Shown: positions 9,153 to 17,931, numbered from the stretch's first letter. The stretch: 43,378 nt of DNA from CALARM01 sp964431735 (GCA_964431735.1 CAYSLJ010000046.1:1-43378), one strand, 5' to 3'. The notes: generated by a model from the sequence alone, not told the origin. Translations and numbers: made by a program.

Positions 9153-9665
9153 TTATCTGGAGCGGTACCAAGGGAAAGATACCGGTGAATTTCTTATCAG
9201 CGTAAAGATTTCCCGGCAGATTTCAGAGACGGCCATATTAATTGAAACAGTAATAGCATTATCCGGTTCTTCCAGAACACTGAACTGACTTTCCAGGAGA
9301 TCTGGAGGGAAAAAATGATTCTTTCTCTTTTTCAGTCTTGACAGGATAAGTTCCTTATCACCCTTCAAATATATAAACTGTACCGGTACATACTGCGAAA
9401 GAATTCTGCGATATCTCTCCCTGAGGGCAGAACAGGAAATTACTGCTCCTCCATCGCTGTCCCACTCTTTAATCTTCTCTGCCAGAAACATAAGCCATGG
9501 TTCGCGATCTTCATCAGTAAGGGGAATATTATTTTTCATTTTCTCTTTATTTAAAAGAGGGTGATAATCATCGCCGTCATAGTAAGATATTCCAAGCAAA
9601 TCTGAAAGTTTTAGTCCAACAGTAGTCTTGCCACACCCTGCCACACCCATAATTACATATACCAT
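9153..9665 (-). CDS. gntK: Gluconokinase (GntK/IdnK family)
   Basis: A 170-residue P-loop kinase predicted to phosphorylate D-gluconate to 6-phosphogluconate with ATP. The Walker A motif is GVAGCGKT (7-14). Family motifs follow in order: DGDDYHP, NKEKMKNNIPLTDEDREPWL, SCSALRERYRRIL and HFFPPDLLESQFSVLEEP. Length matches bacterial gluconokinases (about 165-180). I chose the ATG at 9665 because GGGGAGGG (9671-9678) precedes it by five bases; the upstream ATG at 9704 has no binding site and adds 13 residues without family similarity. No gluconate permease or regulator is nearby. Half of a type-A element lies immediately upstream. Confidence 0.92.
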   Translation of the reverse strand: MVYVIMGVAGCGKTTVGLKLSDLLGISYYDGDDYHPLLNKEKMKNNIPLTDEDREPWLMFLAEKIKEWDSDGGAVISCSALRERYRRILSQYVPVQFIYLKGDKELILSRLKKRKNHFFPPDLLESQFSVLEEPDNAITVSINMAVSEICREIFTLIRNSPVSFPWYRSR

Positions 9666-9708
9666 ATGAGCCCTCCCCGAAACAGTTATTTTTCCTAATT
9701 TCATTCTA

Positions 9709-9757
9709 CTACTGACCTGAGCATAAACGTTTTTCTCCTGTCACGCGTTACGTGTCA
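9709..9757. mobile_element. Half of a type-A element
   Basis: The type-A end (TACTGACCTGAGCATAAAC) is followed by CTCCTGTCACGCGTTACG, the usual end-plus-heptamer arrangement. The opposite inverted end is missing, so this is a truncated copy between the gluconokinase and cyclase genes. Confidence 0.6.
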
Positions 9758-9798
9758 TGAAATCATATATTTCCTGCCCCCTCCAGTGTCTTTATATT

Positions 9799-10476
9799 TC
9801 AACGACTTCTATAACGCAAAATAGCTCTTGCCGGGGCTCCGTCTCCTCCGACAATTTTCAGTGGAAGACAGATAATCTCACAATCTCCGGGTTTAACTTC
9901 AGACAGATTAAGTCCTTCTATTAACCAGATACCTGCACCAAGGAGTATTTGATGAGTTTCTATGCCATCCTGAACATAGCCGCCTACAGAAAGGTAATCA
10001 ACACCGACTGTACGGACCTGCTTCTGAACGAGGAATTTCGCTGCTGCTGCACTGATATAGACAAAATCTTCGACAAATCTATTATCTTTCCAGCATCTTT
10101 CAGAATTTGAAGTACGAAAGAGTATTCGTTCACCTGCCTGCAGATTATGTAAGTCAAGTTCTTCGGGAAGAATTGAATGAGAGTCCTCAATAAAAATTAC
10201 CCTGGCCGGTCCAATAGTAGCATCAAATGGCATTTTATCAATACCGGTACCATCAGGAATAAAATGAGCAGGTCCATCTATATGGGTCCCTGTATGGGCA
10301 CCAAATTCCAATTTTGATACATTGGCTGCATCTCCCCTGGATATAGCATGAACAGATTCGATATTCACAGCAGGATCACCGGGCCAGTGTACCATACCGG
10401 AGTAAATAGATACAGAAATATCAAACCAGTAATTATGTGGATAATCAGTCATATTAAATACATTTAAATCTTCCAT
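9799..10476 (-). CDS. Metal-dependent cyclase / kynurenine formamidase-like hydrolase
   Basis: A 225-residue member of the cyclase family (PF04199), which includes kynurenine formamidase and related amidases and lactone hydrolases. The metal-binding signature HTGTHIDGPAHF lies at 61-72. The N-terminal DISVSIYSGMVHWPGDP and C-terminal GDCEIICLPLKIVGGDGAPARAI segments are also typical. GAGGTG lies about ten bases before the ATG. No tryptophan-catabolism genes surround it, so the substrate is open; the neighbouring gluconokinase gives no clear pathway. Cytoplasmic, with no signal peptide. Confidence 0.88.
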   Translation of the reverse strand: MEDLNVFNMTDYPHNYWFDISVSIYSGMVHWPGDPAVNIESVHAISRGDAANVSKLEFGAHTGTHIDGPAHFIPDGTGIDKMPFDATIGPARVIFIEDSHSILPEELDLHNLQAGERILFRTSNSERCWKDNRFVEDFVYISAAAAKFLVQKQVRTVGVDYLSVGGYVQDGIETHQILLGAGIWLIEGLNLSEVKPGDCEIICLPLKIVGGDGAPARAILRYRSR

Positions 10477-10554
10477 TAGTTTACACCTCGCTAAAGTAAA
10501 TGTTAGCTGATAGCTAAATGTTGAACGCTTACGAACTTTTTTCCAGAAAATCTT

Positions 10555-10594
10555 TTACTGACCTGAGTATAAGCATTTAATAAACGCTTTCCTA
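10555..10594. mobile_element. Type-A element end at the 3' side of the AI-2E gene
   Basis: TTACTGACCTGAGTATAAGC (10555-10574) matches the type-A terminal repeat, but no partner end or heptamer core is present. It abuts the out-of-frame tail of the neighbouring membrane-protein gene. Confidence 0.5.
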
Positions 10595-10760
10595 TGAAAT
10601 TTTTTCATAACTTTCTTTTTCCTGAGTTTTATTCTCTATATGAACGTCAGATGATTTTTTTTTCATGACTTTCTTTTTCTTGAGTTTTATTCTCTATATG
10701 AACTTCAGGTAATTTTTTTTCATGACTTTCTTTTTCCTGAGTTTTACATTCTGTTTCACC
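10595..10760 (-). repeat. Three 53-bp repeats encoding KTQEKESHEKK, with an A8/A9 tract
   Basis: Three copies of a unit encoding VHIENKTQEKES(H/Y)EK run through and past the stop codon of the AI-2E-type gene. The first copy has eight A bases after CATG and keeps the frame. The second has nine (complement of 10655-10663), which shifts the frame to an early TGA. With eight A bases there, the frame would continue through the third copy to a TAG at 10592-10594. Confidence 0.85.
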
Positions 10761-12026
10761 TGCAGGCTTATCTTCTTTTTCATCCTTTAACATATCCTCG
10801 TCCGAAACAGTATGTCTTTTAATCCATCCTCTGAGAAGAACCTTTAACACACATATAAGAGGTATGGCAAGAAACATGCCTTTTGCTCCGTAAAGCTGAC
10901 CTCCTATGATTACAGCCATCATAATCATTAAAGGACTCAGATTAAGGGTTTTCCCGTGGACTGTCGGATATAAATAATAAGAATCAAGAAGATGCATGGC
11001 AACTATTATTATTACTACCGACACAAAAGATATAAGAGGAGAAGAGGTAAATAGTGCCAGTACAAGGGCAGGACTTGGACCGATTATATTTCCTACATAT
11101 GGTATAAAGGTCATTACGGCAGTGAAAACACCTATTAACAGGGCAAATTTAATACCTATAAGAAATAAACCTATACCTGTAAGAGTTCCTATAACAGTGC
11201 AGTTAAACAGTTGACCTCTTAAAAAGGTGGATAGAGTATTGTTTATTTCATCTGTCAGAGAAAAAATAGATTCTCTCTTTTTCAGCGGAATAAAACTGAC
11301 ACAGAATTTACTGATTTCATTTTTTTCTTCAAGCATGTAAAAAACAAAAACCGGAATTATAAGCAGTTCCAGCAAACCAATCAAAAAATGCATTACACTT
11401 GAAAAGGATCCCGTTATATAGGATAATGATTTATTTGAAAATTCACGGCCGCTGTTCTGAACATCTTCAAGTAATTTATTTATTGCTTCTTCCAGATAGG
11501 GAGGAATTTTATACTCTCCGAGTTTCTTAAAAAATTCAATTTTCTGCAGTTTATTAAACCATTCTATAAGTTTGTCCTTCATATAAGGAATCTGTGATAC
11601 AAAATCCGAGATATTTTCTGCCAGAGCCGGTATCAGGAAAAGAAGCATTATAATAAAAAACAGTACTATTACTCCAATAAGAAGAATGGCTCCTTTTGAT
11701 CTTGAAACACCTTTTTTTTCCAGATAAACAACAACAGGGTCAGAGATATAGGCAAGTACGATAGCTATGGCAAAAGGTATAACAATGGATTTTATAAGTG
11801 ACAGAAACCAGATTCCATAGAGAAATCCTGTAATAATTATCAGGGTATTTACCACATTATATTCTTTTCTGAAAGGAAGCAGAACTATAATAGTTATGAC
11901 AGTTAAAACAGTAGGTGTTAAAATCGTCTCAAAAGTGACTATTAATTGTTTAAAAAAAGTAAAGAAAAATAATACTGTTATTATAGCAGGTATCAACTTT
12001 ATTATTTTATCAGTATAGTCTTTCAT
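10647..12026 (-). CDS. AI-2E family transporter (PerM/YhhT-like)
   Basis: A 459-residue polytopic membrane protein of the AI-2E transporter family (PF01594). Hydrophobic segments occur near residues 10-60 and 65-95, and a group occupies about 205-385. Between them lies the amphipathic region typical of the family (LIPALAENISDFVSQIPYMKDKLIEWF). The family motif region GIKFALLIGVFTAVMTFIPYVGNIIG is clear. Substrates of the family vary (autoinducer-2, ions, others), so specificity is not assigned. The C-terminal tail is charged and built from KTQEKESHEKK repeats; a homopolymer of nine A bases ends it early. The ATG follows the esterase stop by five bases, so they are one transcript. Confidence 0.9.
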   Translation of the reverse strand: MKDYTDKIIKLIPAIITVLFFFTFFKQLIVTFETILTPTVLTVITIIVLLPFRKEYNVVNTLIIITGFLYGIWFLSLIKSIVIPFAIAIVLAYISDPVVVYLEKKGVSRSKGAILLIGVIVLFFIIMLLFLIPALAENISDFVSQIPYMKDKLIEWFNKLQKIEFFKKLGEYKIPPYLEEAINKLLEDVQNSGREFSNKSLSYITGSFSSVMHFLIGLLELLIIPVFVFYMLEEKNEISKFCVSFIPLKKRESIFSLTDEINNTLSTFLRGQLFNCTVIGTLTGIGLFLIGIKFALLIGVFTAVMTFIPYVGNIIGPSPALVLALFTSSPLISFVSVVIIIVAMHLLDSYYLYPTVHGKTLNLSPLMIMMAVIIGGQLYGAKGMFLAIPLICVLKVLLRGWIKRHTVSDEDMLKDEKEDKPAGETECKTQEKESHEKKLPEVHIENKTQEKESHEKKII

Positions 12027-12031
12027 TAATT

Positions 12032-12949
12032 CTAAAACCTTCCATCTTTTATTTTCTTCAAAAATTCCAGAATTTTTTCCGTAGATTCATCTTTATCTTC
12101 ACCGAGTTCTCTGTTTAAGGTTCCATGATTTTTATCGCTGGCATGATATAATTCTGCATGGACTCCTGCATTTTTCAAAGACTCTCCGAGCCGTGTAGCT
12201 TCTATTTTGGACAGTTCCCTGCTTCCTGCATAGATAATAAAAAAAGGAGGAATATCTCTGTCTTTTTCTACATGATATAAAGGTGATGCTTCTTTCAATA
12301 TGGCAGGAGCGTCACCGAAAGCAGGTTTATAGAGGCGTTTAAATAATTTTTTGTTTAATCTCTTTACCTCCGGTATATCATAACCTGCACCGTCAAGCAG
12401 TATAACACCTTTCAAAATATTTAAATCCAGGCCGTTTTCTTCCAGATATTTCCCATCTATAGAAACAAGAGCAGCCAGATGGGCTCCCGCAGAATGTCCC
12501 ATAATGAAAATCTTCTCTCTGTCACCTCCGTAATGGGAGATATTTTTATATATCCAGCCGATAGCTTTTGCCACATCCTGAACATAAACAGGAAAGGTCA
12601 CAGCAGGTGACATTCTATAATTTATACTGGCAAATATATATCCTTCTCTGACAAATCTTAAAGGTTTTTTGCTGTGATTGCTTTTATCACCCATCCTCCA
12701 TGCACCGCCATGGATAAATACCATAACAGGTAATTTATCGCCTTTTTTCGGCACATAAAGATCAAGACCGGTCAGGTTCTTATCAAATCCAGGGATTTCT
12801 GCATAAAGTACATCAGAAAAAACTTTATATTCGTCACTGTCTTTTGAAAAGGATTTCTTATGCCATAAACACACTATAACTGATGTTATCAATAACATCC
12901 ATAAGGCTATAACAGCAACAAATTTTCTGTTTACTTCTATAAGTTTCAT
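12032..12949 (-). CDS. Membrane-anchored alpha/beta-hydrolase (esterase/lipase)
   Basis: A 305-residue alpha/beta-hydrolase of the hormone-sensitive-lipase/BD-FAE type. An N-terminal transmembrane or uncleaved signal segment (about 10-29) precedes the domain. The oxyanion motif HGGAW (80-84) and the nucleophile elbow GHSAGA (Ser153) are present. The C-terminal part has the expected acid and His region (FIIYAGSRELSK; ASDKNHGTLN). It is predicted to hydrolyse carboxylic esters at the outer face of the membrane; the substrate is unknown. Start: the ATG at 12949, preceded by GGAAGGG, is preferred to a GTG 33 bases upstream without a binding site. It is the first gene of an operon with the AI-2E-type protein. 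Confidence 0.9.
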   Translation of the reverse strand: MKLIEVNRKFVAVIALWMLLITSVIVCLWHKKSFSKDSDEYKVFSDVLYAEIPGFDKNLTGLDLYVPKKGDKLPVMVFIHGGAWRMGDKSNHSKKPLRFVREGYIFASINYRMSPAVTFPVYVQDVAKAIGWIYKNISHYGGDREKIFIMGHSAGAHLAALVSIDGKYLEENGLDLNILKGVILLDGAGYDIPEVKRLNKKLFKRLYKPAFGDAPAILKEASPLYHVEKDRDIPPFFIIYAGSRELSKIEATRLGESLKNAGVHAELYHASDKNHGTLNRELGEDKDESTEKILEFLKKIKDGRF

Positions 12950-13129
12950 GTCTTTTACACCCTTCCGTACAGTTCCCGGCACGCATCACTTATTACGACC
13001 ATTATAACACGAAGAAAAGGAAAAAAAAAATAATAAAAAGGATTCCCTGTCAAGTAAATAGAATTAACTGAAAAATTTTGTCATATAAATTACAGATATA
13101 GTAAAAATCAAATGTACAGGAGGTATGTA

Positions 13130-14059
13130 ATGAAGAAAAAATATCTTATTATTTCCCTGGCTCTCATTATTTCAGTAGTAATTGTCTTAAATTATTGTTC
13201 AGCAGTCGATTACACTTACGACAAAGGCAGTGACCAGAAATTCAGCATCACAGTTCCTGACGGATGGACTTCTGATGACAGTGGTAAAACAAGAGTTCCC
13301 CTGGCTCTTATAGGCCCGAAGGAAATGAAAATCCCCGGATATACAGACTCATGCACCAGTATAACTGTAAATGTAATCATAGAAAAAATGCCCGAATGGT
13401 ACAGAATCGACAAGAAAACACTGGAAAATCTGAAAGATAAAATCTCTGAGGAAAATATGGAAAAAATAAAATCTATTGCCTGGTTTAAAATAGATGATAA
13501 AAACATGGCTTCCTTTAAAGATAAGATTTCCCAGGAAAAAGCCAGTAAAATAGAGTCTATAAAAAATATAATATTTACAAAAGAAGAATTAATAAGAAAG
13601 TTGGAAGAATTATCCCTTAATACTCAGGAAATTGATATAATTATCACAGGTACCATGTCACAGACAAAGGTTATAATAAAAAAAGAAGATTTTGTTAATA
13701 AATTAAAAGGTTTGAATTTCAAACAGAAAGATATTGATATAATAGTTCCCATGTGCAGGATTGAAGCCATTACACCTGTGGAATATGCTTTCACAGCATT
13801 CAATCACAGAACCGATATTTTAAAGAGTGCAACAGTCATATCTGAAACGGAAAAAACCATAAACGGAACAGCTGCCTATCAGGCAGTAGTAGATTATGTA
13901 TTCACCATACCGGGTCAGACTTTTACTTCCAGAACTCTTCAGACCTGCATATTAAATAAAAATTCTGCTTATATAATCACAGGTTCTGCCAATGAAGATA
14001 ACTTCGGTAAATTCGAAGAAACATTCAAATCTGTTGCTGACAGTTTTAAAGTGAATTAG
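13130..14059 (+). CDS. Exported PsbP/DUF1795-like protein
   Basis: A 309-residue protein with an N-terminal signal or anchor (KKKYLIISLALIISVVIVLN). The segment after it (FSITVPDGWTSDD) and the C-terminus (TYVF-type strands, then NEDNFGKFEETFKSVADSFKV) resemble PsbP-like/DUF1795 proteins that begin with a Phe-x-hydrophobic-x-x-Pro-x-x-Trp strand. The middle (about 95-200) is a Lys/Glu-rich helical insert with an internal duplication (LKDKISEENMEKIKSI, then FKDKISQEKASKIESI). Start: AGGAGG (13118-13123) points to the ATG at 13130; an in-frame ATG at 13112 precedes that site. Eleven bases separate it from the permease gene, so co-transcription is likely. Function unknown. Confidence 0.8.
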   Translation: MKKKYLIISLALIISVVIVLNYCSAVDYTYDKGSDQKFSITVPDGWTSDDSGKTRVPLALIGPKEMKIPGYTDSCTSITVNVIIEKMPEWYRIDKKTLENLKDKISEENMEKIKSIAWFKIDDKNMASFKDKISQEKASKIESIKNIIFTKEELIRKLEELSLNTQEIDIIITGTMSQTKVIIKKEDFVNKLKGLNFKQKDIDIIVPMCRIEAITPVEYAFTAFNHRTDILKSATVISETEKTINGTAAYQAVVDYVFTIPGQTFTSRTLQTCILNKNSAYIITGSANEDNFGKFEETFKSVADSFKVN

Positions 14060-14070
14060 AGGGAGGATTT

Positions 14071-15567
14071 ATGCTATTTAAACAGATGTTTGCTACAAAG
14101 TCCCTTGAAATGCTCCAGGAAGAAATGGACAGCGGTGAACACAGACTGAGAAGAATTCTCGGACCTGTTGCCCTTACAAGTCTCGGAGTGGGAGCCATTA
14201 TAGGTACAGGTATTTTTGTTCTTGTAGGTTTGACTGCCAAAACCATGGCAGGGCCATCTCTTATGCTGTCTTTCATAGTATCAGGCCTCGGGTGCGCCTT
14301 TGCCGCCTTCTGTTATGCAGAATTTGCCGCCATGACACCCGTAGCGGGCAGTGCCTATACTTATGCCTATGCCACACTGGGTGAAGTTTTTGCATGGATT
14401 ATAGGGTGGGATCTCATCCTGGAATATGCAGTAGGATCGGCTACAGTTGCCCACGGGTGGTCAAAATATTTCCTGAAACTCCTTGAAGTATTCAATCTTC
14501 ATGTTCCGGCATATCTCACAAATGATCCTCTTACGACAAAACATATAGTAACACATTTGCCTGCCATGGTTCAGGGCGCCTATATAGGGAGCGGTGCACC
14601 TGTAAGCTCATGGTTTAACCTCCCTGCTTTTTTAATAGTATGGGTAATAACCATCATTCTCGTAAAGGGTATAAGAGAAAGTGCGGGCTTTAATTCCGCC
14701 ATGGTTATCTTCAAGGTTGCCATAGTGTTTGTTGTAATAATAGCAGGTTCATTTTTTATAGATACTAAAAACTGGCATCCCTTCATACCTCCTGAATTCG
14801 GATTTCCGGGGGTTATGAAAGGTGCTGCCTATGTATTTTTTGCCTATATAGGGTTTGACTCAATATCAACTCATGCAGAAGAAGCAGTCAACCCTAAAAG
14901 AGATGTTCCCATAGGTATTGTAGCATCTCTTGCCATATGCACATTACTATATATACTTGTGGCAGGAGTACTTACAGGTATGGTGCCTTATAAAATGATT
15001 GACATTGAAGCTCCTGTGGCATCAGCTTTTTCAGCAGTTGGATGGAACAGTATTGTATTTATCGTATCCCTGGGAGCCATTGCAGGTATTACAAGTGTCC
15101 TTCTCGTTATGATGCTCAGCCAGCCCAGAATATTCCTTGCCATGTCCCGTGACGGCCTTATGCCGAAACATATATTTGCAGTAGTTCATCCCGTATTCAA
15201 AACGCCTCACAGGGCTACTTTATTAATGGGAGTGGTTGTTTCTCTCGGTGCTTCCCTTGTTCCTCTTGAAGATCTTGCCTATCTTGTAAATATAGGCACA
15301 CTCTTTGCTTTTATCATAGTATGTGCATCTGTATGGCTTATGAGATATATGAGACCCGATCATCCAAGACCTTTCAAGTGTCCCTGGGTTCCTGTTGTCC
15401 CCTTCCTGGGCATAGCATTCAATCTCGGCATGATGGTATATCTGGGATGGATGACATGGCTCAGGCTTTTTTTATGGCTCTTAATAGGTTTTATTATATA
15501 TCTTATTTACGGAAGACATCACAGTGTAATGCATAAACAGAATATGGACAGAGTAACTTCCGAATAA
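14071..15567 (+). CDS. APC-family amino-acid permease
   Basis: A 498-residue inner-membrane transporter of the APC superfamily, cationic amino-acid transporter/YfnA type. About 12-13 hydrophobic segments are visible. The first helix carries the unwound substrate-binding motif GVGAIIGTGIFVLVG, followed by TPVAGSAYTYAYATLGEVFAWIIGWDLILEY, both hallmarks of the family. YIGFDSISTHAEEAVNPKRDVPIGI, the conserved loop after helix 6, is intact. The substrate is not set by sequence, though this subfamily carries neutral, branched or cationic amino acids. GGGAGG lies nine bases before the ATG. It is the last gene of its operon and is followed by a strong terminator. Confidence 0.94.
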   Translation: MLFKQMFATKSLEMLQEEMDSGEHRLRRILGPVALTSLGVGAIIGTGIFVLVGLTAKTMAGPSLMLSFIVSGLGCAFAAFCYAEFAAMTPVAGSAYTYAYATLGEVFAWIIGWDLILEYAVGSATVAHGWSKYFLKLLEVFNLHVPAYLTNDPLTTKHIVTHLPAMVQGAYIGSGAPVSSWFNLPAFLIVWVITIILVKGIRESAGFNSAMVIFKVAIVFVVIIAGSFFIDTKNWHPFIPPEFGFPGVMKGAAYVFFAYIGFDSISTHAEEAVNPKRDVPIGIVASLAICTLLYILVAGVLTGMVPYKMIDIEAPVASAFSAVGWNSIVFIVSLGAIAGITSVLLVMMLSQPRIFLAMSRDGLMPKHIFAVVHPVFKTPHRATLLMGVVVSLGASLVPLEDLAYLVNIGTLFAFIIVCASVWLMRYMRPDHPRPFKCPWVPVVPFLGIAFNLGMMVYLGWMTWLRLFLWLLIGFIIYLIYGRHHSVMHKQNMDRVTSE

Positions 15568-15592
15568 AAAAACTGATATTCGGATAATCTAT

Positions 15593-15621
15593 AAAAAACA
15601 TCTCTTTGAGATGTTTTTTTA
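15593..15621 (+). terminator. Rho-independent terminator after the permease gene
   Basis: ACATCTC (15598-15604) and GAGATGT (15608-15614) form a stem with a TTT loop, followed by a T-run and preceded by an A-run. A weaker hairpin, CCGAATA/TATTCGG, lies immediately upstream. Confidence 0.9.
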
Positions 15622-15705
15622 TTTACAGAAGGAATAGTATATAAATAGATCGAATATATATTTAATATTAACAATATATACTTATTCTAATCTATAATCA
15701 CAAAC

Positions 15706-16187
15706 ATGAAAAAAATTCTTGTAATTGAAGACAGTAAATCATTACAAAAACAAATAAATTCTTTTCTTTCCATTGAAGGTTTTCAGGTATATGAGGCATC
15801 CAATGGTCAGGAAGGGCTTAATCTTGCAGAAAAATACTCTCCTTCCCTCATAATATGTGTATTATGATGCCGGGTATAGACGGTTATGAAGTATTAAAAA
15901 AACTTAAGCACAACAGGGTGACATCGGCAATACCGTTTATTTTCCTCACAGCAAAATCCTGTAAAGAAGATATAAGATACGGTATGAATATCGGTGCAGA
16001 TGATTATATAACCAAACCTTTTTCTCTGAAGGATTTTACCGAGACAGTAAACAAAGTTATAGAAAAACATGAAAATATAAAAAAACATTATGACTCCATG
16101 TCAAAGGAAATGCTCCATCATGTCCTGTCAAGTTCTACTGCGGTAATTTACACATGCAGTTCTTCTGACTATAAAAATTTCACTTAG
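15706..16187 (+). pseudogene. Response regulator (receiver plus start of a PAS domain), frameshifted at the phospho-Asp codon
   Basis: Frame 1 from the ATG at 15706 encodes MKKILVIEDSKSLQKQINSF and the first half of a receiver domain up to SPSLIIC, then stops at a TGA (15867-15869). The second half continues in another frame as IMMPGIDGYEVLKKLKH...FLTAKS...GADDYITKPFSL. Adding one A after TGTG (about 15858-15862) would restore LIICDIMMPG, so a single-base deletion falls exactly on the phospho-acceptor Asp codon. The receiver is followed by LHHVLSSSTAVIYTCSS, which looks like the first strand of a PAS domain and then breaks off. A TATAAT (15693-15698) lies eight bases before the ATG and no Shine-Dalgarno is visible. 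Confidence 0.85.
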
Positions 16188-16765
16188 TACCTCCCTCAAG
16201 GGGGGAAATAAAACGTCATTATAACTCCCATACTCTCAGAGTTACAATCACAGGTGAAGCAATAGCCACTTCAATAGCGGGAGAAAAAAATGACCTTGAC
16301 CCGTCCGGGGCAGGAACTTATACCCTTACTGTTTCCAATGTTCCAGTAGGTCTTAATACTGCAAACATTCAAGTAATCGACCCATCAGGGAATATACTCT
16401 GTCAGAGAAAACATGGGTTTTATATGACACCGGGAACTACAGAAGGGCCGGGACTCATACTGTTAGGTGTTGCAATACAGAGTGATGGTTCATATGTACC
16501 TCAGAATATTGACATACCTGCAGGGAGCAGCATTTCTTTTCAAAACCATGATTACACAAATGACAGAACAGCCAGTATGAATAGCGGAGCAGTAACAATA
16601 GGCCCCATAGGCCATGCCACACATATTACACAGCCCGTTACTGCAGAGGTTTTCCCTGCAGTAAATAACATCTTTAATACTCAGGGACAGTTTGATTATG
16701 ACGGACAGACAGGAAGGGTTCTTGTTTACGGACTTCCAACTCTCACTTCTGTTTACAGGATTTAA
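16175..16765 (+). pseudogene. 3' remnant of an exported beta-sandwich/cupredoxin-like protein
   Basis: An open frame without a start or ribosome binding site runs from about 16175 to a TAA at 16763-16765. It encodes two beta-rich parts. The first (HTLRVTITGEA...SGAGTYTLTVSNVPVG...ANIQVIDPSGN) resembles an Ig-like/PKD-type surface domain. The second (NIDIPAGSSISFQNHD...IGPIGHATHITQ...GQFDYDGQTGRVLVYG) follows the cupredoxin strand pattern but lacks the Cys, His and Met copper ligands. It begins where the PAS part of the preceding pseudogene ends, so the 5' end was probably lost in a rearrangement. Confidence 0.6.
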
Positions 16766-17005
16766 GGATTGCCGGGATTTCAAACAAAATTACAACATCC
16801 CGTCAATCTTTTATAATCCTGTAATTCCTGCCAATCTATTTCTAAAACTATTATTTCTTACAGTCAATGAGGTTTTATCTGCTAAAAATTATACTCTTGA
16901 ACCATACCGTCAATTTTCTATTGTTTTCTCTTACTGTATATGATAATATTTAATTGATGAGTAATAATTATACATCCTGACTATCACTTAAAGAAGGTAT
17001 TTTTT
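16766..17005. other. AT-rich intergenic region before the MNT/HEPN pair
   Basis: No supported gene. AAGAAGG (16993-16999) ahead of the ATG at 17006 is the ribosome binding site of the nucleotidyltransferase gene. Confidence 0.4.
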
Positions 17006-17362
17006 ATGAAAAACCTTTTAGCAATAAAAAACAGTAAAACTCTTGATATTATATCAGAGTTGAAGGTATCCCTTAAATCTATTTTCGGTGATAAACTGAG
17101 ACAGATTATTCTCTTTGGCTCCTATGCCAGGCAGGAACAGGATGAAGGTTCTGATATGGATATTATGGTTCTCCTGGATATAGAGGAAAAAGAAATACAG
17201 AAATATCACGATAAAATACTGGATATTATAGTAGAGCTTACAACTTCTTACGGATGTGTCATATCAATTATTGAAAATAATTACACATATTTTTATGACT
17301 GGGTAGATTATATGCCTTTCTTTACCAGTGTACGTAATGAAGGAATTAATATATATGGATGA
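17006..17362 (+). CDS. Minimal nucleotidyltransferase (MNT antitoxin-type)
   Basis: A 118-residue minimal nucleotidyltransferase of the DNA polymerase-beta superfamily. The signature GSYARQEQDEGSDMD (Gly38-Ser39, then Asp50 and Asp52) is the GSx10DxD catalytic motif. Proteins of this kind pair with HEPN proteins; in studied MNT/HEPN modules the MNT protein neutralises the HEPN RNase, in some by adding AMP to a tyrosine near its active site. The gene overlaps the HEPN gene by eight bases, the usual arrangement. Product length fits the family. Whether this pair acts as toxin-antitoxin here is inferred. Confidence 0.92.
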   Translation: MKNLLAIKNSKTLDIISELKVSLKSIFGDKLRQIILFGSYARQEQDEGSDMDIMVLLDIEEKEIQKYHDKILDIIVELTTSYGCVISIIENNYTYFYDWVDYMPFFTSVRNEGINIYG

Positions 17363-17750
17363 TAAAATTATTGCTCTGGCAGATTACAGACTTCAAAAAG
17401 CTAAAGAAGATATGGAAACAGCCAGAGTAAATATAAAACATAGTAAATTTTCTCAATCTATTAACAGATCGTATTATGCTATATTTCATGCAGTAAGAGC
17501 ATTATTAGCCTTTGAAAAATTTGATTCAAAAAGGCATTCAGTCATTATTGGACATTTTAATCAATATTATGTGGCAACCGGCAAAATAGATAAAATCTAT
17601 CATAAAATGCTGGCAGATGCATTCGAGATAAGAACAAAGAGTGATTATCAGGACTTTTATATTGTAAGTAAAAATGATGCAGAAAGACAGCTCAATAATG
17701 CAGAAAAATTCATCTCTATGATTGAAGTCTATATTCAACATCTGACATAA
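17355..17750 (+). CDS. HEPN-domain protein (putative RNase toxin)
   Basis: A 131-residue all-helical HEPN protein (PF05168 type). The core motif RSYYAIFHAVRALL contains Arg38-x6-His45, the RxnH pair that forms the RNase site in active HEPN dimers, and a tyrosine pair (40-41) beside it. I use the ATG at 17355, which overlaps the end of the upstream gene; an earlier in-frame start would lie well inside that gene. Together with the MNT protein it forms a predicted type VII-like toxin-antitoxin module. A 152-bp repeat follows 30 bases after the stop. Confidence 0.9.
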   Translation: MDDKIIALADYRLQKAKEDMETARVNIKHSKFSQSINRSYYAIFHAVRALLAFEKFDSKRHSVIIGHFNQYYVATGKIDKIYHKMLADAFEIRTKSDYQDFYIVSKNDAERQLNNAEKFISMIEVYIQHLT

Positions 17751-17779
17751 TATGCCAGTGAAGAAGAGATAAGCAAACT

Positions 17780-17931
17780 GTAAAAGTCTAAAATTTACAG
17801 AGTATAAAAATTTGCACTTTTCTCTCACAAAAAATCATTTTTCCAGAGGTCTTATAAAAAATTTTCTGCCTTATACCACAGGGCTTCGTGTGAGTAAAAC
17901 AGAATATTTTTTCTTGCCGGTATAAAAATTG
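17780..17931 (+). repeat. 152-bp direct repeat, copy 1
   Basis: Nearly identical to 19381-19532. It starts with an AAAAGT...ACTTTT hairpin and contains CTCACA...TGTGAG, which brackets a 70-base interior including GGTCTTATAA and TTATACC. Only about a dozen positions differ between copies, several of them in the first hairpin. It may be a structured RNA, a shared 3' end, or a recombination border. Confidence 0.85.

Noticed and set aside
15705..15706. Pairing of the GAF histidine kinase (233-1504) with the receiver gene at 15706
   Set aside because: They are 14 kb apart and the receiver is broken, so no functional link is claimed.
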